Below are positions 6,630 to 10,144 of a stretch of DNA of 10,144 bases, piece after piece (position 1 is the first letter of the stretch; each line of letters begins with the position of its first letter). The position numbers were made by a program, and so were the translations under genes. The DNA comes from CAZFDE01 sp964517795 (lineage in GTDB: Bacteria; Planctomycetota; Phycisphaerae; Sedimentisphaerales; Anaerobacaceae). Below the pieces are notes generated by a model. The model did no database searches. It was not told where the DNA came from and saw nothing but the letters and a program-made list of their open reading frames with translations. The stretch is taken from contig CAZFDE010000088.1 of NCBI GenBank assembly GCA_964517795.1, positions 1 to 10,144 of the forward strand, given 5' to 3'.

Positions 6630-8641
6630 CCCGCAATATAAATCGAAGAGAATTTATCAAGCAGTCGTCGTTCACCGCGGCAGCGCTGGCGGCTGGGCTG
6701 CGTGCCAAAAATGTGTATGCCGGGGGCAAGAACCGTTCCGCTAAAAAAGTAATCGTCATCGGCATCGACGGGATGGACCCGCGCTTGAGTAATCAATTGA
6801 TGCAGTCCGGCAAGATGCCGAACCTGCGAAAGCTGGCCGAAGCCGGCGGCTTTTCACCGCTGGGCACGAGTATCCCGCCGCAAAGCCCGGTGGCGTGGGC
6901 GAATTTTATCAATGGCGCCGGGCCGGGCTCGCACGGATTGTTCGATTTTATCCATCGCGATCCCAAGCGTCAGGTCGCCCCGTTTTTCTCAATGTCGGAT
7001 ACCAAGCCCGGCAGCGGCTATTTTAAATGGGGCCAATGTCGCTTGCAGCTTGATTTCTGGCCGTTCAATCACAAACTGCCCGAAACGGTTCTCCTGCGGC
7101 AGGGCACACCGTTCTGGGATTATCTGGATAAGGCCGGCATTGAATCGACGTTCTATGACCTGCCGTCGAACTATCCGCCGAGCGAATCAAAATACGGCCA
7201 TCACCGCTGCCTTGCGGGGATGGGCACACCGGATCTGTTGGGGACATACGGCACCTATCAGCATTTTGCCGAAGACGGGCCGGTGCGGCCGAAAGACGAA
7301 GGCGGCGGCCGCCGGTCGATGCTCTTTTTTGAAAATGATAGGGCGACCGGCCAGATCCTCGGCCCGCCGAACTCGTTCCTTTTGGAACCGCAGCCGGTCA
7401 TGATCGATTTTGAAGTCCATCGCGACCTTAAAGCCGATGCGGCCGTGATCAAAATCCAGGGCCATACAATCGTCCTGAAAAAAGGACTGTGGAGCCGTTG
7501 GGTTGAGCTCGATTTTGAAATGGAACAACCCGGCTTGAACAAAACGGTCAGCGGGATCTGCCGGTTCTATCTTCAGCAAGTCAGAGATAATTTCCGGCTG
7601 TATGTTACGCCGATCAACAGCGACCCGTCCGATTCGACGTTGAAACTGACCGAACCGGACGATTTTATTGCCGATATGTCCAAATCGCTGGGCCTGTTCT
7701 ACACAACCGGTTTTCAGGAAGACCACAAGGCCCTGTCCAACGGCGTCTTCAGCGATTCGGAATATGCTAACCAGGCCGGCTATGTGCTTAAAGAACGATT
7801 GAACCTGTTGGATTACGCACTGAAAGAATATGATGACGGCTTATTATTCTTCTATTTTTCCAGTGCAGACCTGCAATCGCATATGTTCTGGTGGAACAGC
7901 GATCTGGAGCACCCGACCCGCTCGGCGTCGCAGGCCAAAGACTATTTCCATCATATCCAGCAATTGTACGGCCGCATGGATCAGGTCGTCGGCGATATCC
8001 TCAAAGGCTACGGGGACGAGGCTTTGGTTATGGTGATGAGCGATCACGGCTTCGCCAACTTCAAGCGGCAGTTCAACCTCAACGCCTGGCTGCGCGAAAA
8101 CGACTATCTCTATCCGCCGGATGCGACATCGGTCATGAGCGATGTGGACTGGGCCAAAACCAAGGCGTACGGACTGGGCATCAATGGTTTATATATCAAC
8201 CAGGCCGGCCGCGAACGCGATGGGATTGTCTCGGTCGGGCAGGAAAAAGAAGAACTGATCCACGAGCTGGTATCTAAACTCGAATCGTTGACCGATGCCA
8301 ACGGCCGCAGAGTTATTCACAAAGTTCAGCGGTCCGATCAGGTCTATCCCGGCGACGCGACGGCATTCGCGCCGGACTTGATTATTGGCTACAGTCGCGA
8401 TTATCGTGCTTCGTGGGATACGTGTCTGGGAGATATGGGCAGCGAGGTGCTCTGGGATAACGATTCGGCCTGGGCCGCCGATCACTGTGCCGATGTGTCG
8501 CAGGTGCCGGGTGTGCTCTTCTGCAATCGAAAGATCGCAAAGACCGATCCCGCCCTGATCGATATGGCCCCGACGATACTGAACGAATTCGGTCAACCGA
8601 TCCCCAAAACGATGACCGGTAAACCTGTTTTCAAAACATAA
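6626..8641 (+). CDS. Tat-exported AlkP-superfamily phosphodiesterase/phosphohydrolase
   Basis: A 671-residue paralogue of the preceding enzyme. In place of the membrane anchor it has a twin-arginine signal, NRREFIKQSS (6-15), followed by an alanine-rich hydrophobic stretch and a likely cleavage region near VYAGG (30-34). It should be released folded into the periplasmic or equivalent space. Active-site residues are present: Asp48 (GIDGMD), Ser87 (QSPVAW), Asp415 and His419 (DLQSH), Asp473-His474 (SDHGF) and His620 (ADHC). Shared non-catalytic blocks with the upstream protein include VSGIC, LYVTPIN, YRASWDT-like and VLFCNRKI, showing an old tandem duplication. Tat export suggests cofactor or metal loading before transport. 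The start is fixed by AGAGGT at 6614-6619 and the 4-bp ATGA overlap. The substrate may differ from that of the first copy, or the two may act in sequence; neither can be read from sequence. Confidence 0.9.
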   Translation: MTRNINRREFIKQSSFTAAALAAGLRAKNVYAGGKNRSAKKVIVIGIDGMDPRLSNQLMQSGKMPNLRKLAEAGGFSPLGTSIPPQSPVAWANFINGAGPGSHGLFDFIHRDPKRQVAPFFSMSDTKPGSGYFKWGQCRLQLDFWPFNHKLPETVLLRQGTPFWDYLDKAGIESTFYDLPSNYPPSESKYGHHRCLAGMGTPDLLGTYGTYQHFAEDGPVRPKDEGGGRRSMLFFENDRATGQILGPPNSFLLEPQPVMIDFEVHRDLKADAAVIKIQGHTIVLKKGLWSRWVELDFEMEQPGLNKTVSGICRFYLQQVRDNFRLYVTPINSDPSDSTLKLTEPDDFIADMSKSLGLFYTTGFQEDHKALSNGVFSDSEYANQAGYVLKERLNLLDYALKEYDDGLLFFYFSSADLQSHMFWWNSDLEHPTRSASQAKDYFHHIQQLYGRMDQVVGDILKGYGDEALVMVMSDHGFANFKRQFNLNAWLRENDYLYPPDATSVMSDVDWAKTKAYGLGINGLYINQAGRERDGIVSVGQEKEELIHELVSKLESLTDANGRRVIHKVQRSDQVYPGDATAFAPDLIIGYSRDYRASWDTCLGDMGSEVLWDNDSAWAADHCADVSQVPGVLFCNRKIAKTDPALIDMAPTILNEFGQPIPKTMTGKPVFKT

Positions 8642-8644
8642 CGC

Positions 8645-8658
8645 AAAGGAAGGAAGAA
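8645..8658 (+). promoter_or_regulatory. Very strong purine-rich ribosome binding site
   Basis: The interval between the phosphodiesterase stop and the ATG at 8659 is AAAGGAAGGAAGAA, with two overlapping Shine-Dalgarno cores. This suggests the 61-residue protein is made in larger amounts than its large neighbours. Confidence 0.6.
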
Positions 8659-8844
8659 ATGGCAAAGATCAAGATCGACTCAAACCTTTTCGACCGCGCC
8701 AAGCAGGCGGCCGAGTCCGCCGGCTACAGCAGTGTCGAGGAATTTATCACCCATATCATTGAAAGCGAGGTCGCCAAGCACGAAGGCGGCAGCGACGATG
8801 ACAAAACTGCCGAACAGCTTCGAGGATTGGGATATATCGAGTGA
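8659..8844 (+). CDS. Small ribbon-helix-helix-like protein
   Basis: A 61-residue protein not recognised as a named family. Residues 1-7 (MAKIKID) look like a single beta-strand. Residues 9-20 (LFDRAKQAAESA) form one helix, and residues 24-39 (SVEEFITHIIESEVAK) a second after a GYS turn. This strand-helix-helix order is that of CopG/Arc-type dimeric DNA-binding proteins. An acidic linker (about 45-50, GSDDDK) then leads to a tail AEQLRGLGYIE. A LR-x-LGYI ending of this kind is reminiscent of the extreme C-termini of some sulfatase and AlkP-type proteins, from memory. It may autoregulate the operon, or use the fold as a dimerisation or adaptor module for its neighbours. It starts 17 bases after the phosphodiesterase stop, and its TGA overlaps the next gene's GTG (GTGA). 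Confidence 0.8.
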   Translation: MAKIKIDSNLFDRAKQAAESAGYSSVEEFITHIIESEVAKHEGGSDDDKTAEQLRGLGYIE

Positions 8845-9686
8845 CATCTTTGCTGATTCAATTAATCATCTGGCTCAATATCATCGCCAACACCATCGGC
8901 AGCGTGCTGCTCGGCTTTATTGCCGCTGTGCCCGGCTGGCTCAGCAATACGATCATCTCGGCCGTCGTCGGGGTATTTTTTCTGTTTCTTCTGAAATACT
9001 GCTCCAATCAAAAAGCCATTGGCAACATCCGAAGTCAGATCAGCGCCAACTTGCTGGCATTAAAACTATTCAAAGACAGTATGATCGTGACATTTAAGGC
9101 CCAGGGGCAGCTTTTCAAATATGCGTTTCTGCTTTTTGTGAATATGATCTTCCCCATGCTGGTCGGCCTGATCCCATTTTGTCTGATCGTTACTCAGATG
9201 AGTCTATGGTATGAGTTTCGGCCGCTGCAGGTGGGTGAGGAAACCCTGGCGACCGTTAAATTGAAAAACGATTCGCCGTCATCATTGCCGAATGTTTCAC
9301 TGGCGGCCAATGATGCTTTTGAAATCGTAACCGGGCCGGTCCGCGCCGTCGATATCAACAGCGTTTATTATACGATTAAAGCCGTCAAGCCGGGTCGCCA
9401 TGACGTGATCGTGGAAACCGGCGGCGTGCAGTTCGCAAAATCAATTTCGATTGGCGATGGATTTATGCGGATCAGTACCGAACGGCCGGCGATGAACTTC
9501 TCGGACATTTTTCTCTATCCCGCCGAAAAGCCGCTTGCCGCCGATAGTCTTGTCCAGTCGATCCGTATCGATTATCCCGACCGGCCCGGCCTGATTAGCG
9601 GCGCCGGCTGGTGGATGATCTATTTCATCGTCGTTTCGATTATTTTCGCATTGATTTTCAAACCGTTCTTAAACGTTAAAATTTAA
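8841..9686 (+). CDS. Multi-span membrane protein, uncharacterised
   Basis: A 281-residue integral membrane protein without a firmly recognised family. Hydrophobic segments lie at about 4-29, 36-52, 92-118 and 257-275. Between the second and third is a basic/amphipathic region (53-91: KAIGNIRSQI, LLALKLFKDS, VTFKAQGQLF), probably cytoplasmic. Between the third and fourth is a soluble, strand-rich domain of about 135 residues (119-255) with the feel of an Ig-like or beta-sandwich fold, starting at WYEFRPLQVGEE and probably outside the membrane. The helix-amphipathic arm-helix arrangement loosely recalls Oxa1/EMC3-type proteins, but no diagnostic residue confirms this. The GTG start overlaps the upstream TGA by 4 bp and lacks a good ribosome binding site, so translation probably depends on coupling. 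Position suggests it anchors, inserts or presents substrate to the two exported phosphodiesterases. Confidence 0.82.
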   Translation: MTSLLIQLIIWLNIIANTIGSVLLGFIAAVPGWLSNTIISAVVGVFFLFLLKYCSNQKAIGNIRSQISANLLALKLFKDSMIVTFKAQGQLFKYAFLLFVNMIFPMLVGLIPFCLIVTQMSLWYEFRPLQVGEETLATVKLKNDSPSSLPNVSLAANDAFEIVTGPVRAVDINSVYYTIKAVKPGRHDVIVETGGVQFAKSISIGDGFMRISTERPAMNFSDIFLYPAEKPLAADSLVQSIRIDYPDRPGLISGAGWWMIYFIVVSIIFALIFKPFLNVKI

Positions 9687-9710
9687 TGACCCAATTTAAA
9701 AATGAATGAC

Positions 9711-9716
9711 GAGGTG
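9711..9716 (+). promoter_or_regulatory. Ribosome binding site of the cysteine-rich gene
   Basis: GAGGTG lies 8 bases before the ATG at 9725 and supports that start. The 38-bp gap from the membrane protein gene contains no evident terminator, so read-through from the operon is possible. Confidence 0.55.
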
Positions 9717-9724
9717 TATTTTCG

Positions 9725-9919
9725 ATGGAATGTAACAAAGACCAAAATATGGATTTTTGCACGTGTTCGTATCCGGGTTGCAGCCGCAAGGGTGTCTGCT
9801 GCGAGTGTTTGCAGTATCATTTAGGCATGCAGCAACTACCGGGCTGCTGTTTCCCGCCGGATGTGGAAAAAACCTACGACCGCAGCTTCAAAGCCTTCGC
9901 CAAAGCCTGGAAACTGTAA
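9725..9919 (+). CDS. Cysteine-rich DUF6485-type protein
   Basis: A 64-residue protein with nine cysteines, at 3, 12, 14, 19, 25, 26, 28, 41 and 42, plus His32. The pattern MECNKDQN, CTCSYPGCSRKGVCCECL, YHLG, LPGCCFP and VEKTYDRS matches, from memory, the small family called DUF6485. Members are widespread in anaerobes and of unknown function. The spacing suggests one or two metal sites (zinc or iron-sulfur) in a cytoplasmic protein; no signal peptide is seen. It follows the membrane protein gene on the same strand by 38 bases and has its own good ribosome binding site. Membership of the same operon is possible but not shown. The frame ends in TAA at 9917-9919 with no clear terminator after it. 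Confidence 0.8.
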   Translation: MECNKDQNMDFCTCSYPGCSRKGVCCECLQYHLGMQQLPGCCFPPDVEKTYDRSFKAFAKAWKL

Positions 9920-9929
9920 CGCACGTTCC

Positions 9930-10055
9930 TTATCCGATGATAAAAGCACGGCCGAGTTGTTTGCGCGGCTCTAATCCCGCTATGCTGTGTTTGATTATCA
10001 TACAATTGAAGCATCGATGCTTAATTACCGCAAAACACTGATTTAAATTAGGCAT
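9930..10055 (-). CDS. Possible 41-residue small ORF
   Basis: On the minus strand an ATG at 10055 is preceded by GGAGG (10064-10068) at an ideal 8-base spacing and opens a 41-codon frame ending in TAA at 9930-9932. The predicted protein begins MPNLNQCFAVIKHRCFNCMI and is basic with three cysteines. It is not recognised. It converges on the cysteine-rich gene. Upstream (10069-10144) the strand is A+T-rich, with a TAAAAT -10-like box at about 10093-10098 but no convincing -35. The ribosome binding site is the only strong evidence; chance is a real alternative. Confidence 0.3.
   Translation of the reverse strand: MPNLNQCFAVIKHRCFNCMIIKHSIAGLEPRKQLGRAFIIG
10004..10026. other. Palindrome AAGCATCGATGCTT with AATT flanks
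   Basis: A perfect 14-bp palindrome (10009-10022) is extended by AATT on each side if one G (10008) is bulged. It lies in the 225-base tail that has no plus-strand gene, inside the possible small minus-strand ORF. It could be an operator or a bidirectional stem-loop. No T-run is adjacent. Confidence 0.4.
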
Positions 10056-10144
10056 TTTACTTACCTCCGCCTTCTTTTTCTACGGGTATATTTTAGCCCG
10101 AATATTTCATAAAAATTTATAAAAAAGACTTGCGCGATGGGTTA

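Noticed and set aside
9946..9975. GGCCGAG...CGGCTC as a rho-independent terminator for the cysteine-rich gene
   Set aside because: Only four contiguous pairs form and there is no following T-run.

Overview
The window looks like a chromosomal segment of a Planctomycetota-type bacterium, or a member of a related PVC lineage. The reasons are a Tat-exported lipoprotein-like sulfatase coupled to a short GH29-type fucosidase, AlkP-superfamily enzymes with twin-arginine or membrane-anchor signals, moderate GC, and ordinary TAA/TGA stops. The lineage is inferred from gene content; no rRNA or other phylogenetic marker is present.

Layout. (1) Positions 1-286 hold no convincing gene. They contain a near-perfect 36-bp direct repeat in two copies, a cluster of degenerate TTGAGCACCTT copies, and two overlapping, mutually exclusive hairpins just past the fucosidase stop. 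(2) Positions 287-2994, minus strand, hold a two-gene operon: a sulfatase with an intact formylglycine motif, followed through a 4-bp ATGA overlap by an alpha-L-fucosidase-like lipoprotein. The pair suggests breakdown of sulfated, fucose-containing polysaccharide. (3) A divergent intergenic region leads into a small pyridoxamine-phosphate-oxidase-like flavoprotein gene (3112-3489). (4) Positions 3500-4337 form a visibly more A+T-rich island with an MNT nucleotidyltransferase and its HEPN partner. The HEPN reading frame has an in-frame TAA at codon 30, so the toxin-side gene looks broken while the MNT gene is intact. A promoter-overlapping inverted repeat upstream may be an operator.

(5) The most interesting region is 4352-9686, plus strand. 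It starts with a strong sigma70-like promoter (TTGATT-17-TATAAT) followed by four tightly packed genes. Two are paralogous AlkP-superfamily phosphodiesterases or phosphohydrolases, one membrane-anchored and one Tat-exported, joined by an ATGA overlap. The third encodes a 61-residue ribbon-helix-helix-like protein. The fourth encodes a multi-span membrane protein with a large extracytoplasmic beta-rich segment, and it overlaps the third by GTGA. The coupling suggests one functional unit acting at the cell envelope, with an unknown phosphorylated substrate. (6) Positions 9725-9919 encode a 64-residue, nine-cysteine protein of the DUF6485 type. (7) The last 225 bases hold a palindrome and a possible 41-codon minus-strand ORF with a strong GGAGG ribosome binding site.

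No tRNA, rRNA, transposase, integrase or credible CRISPR array was seen.
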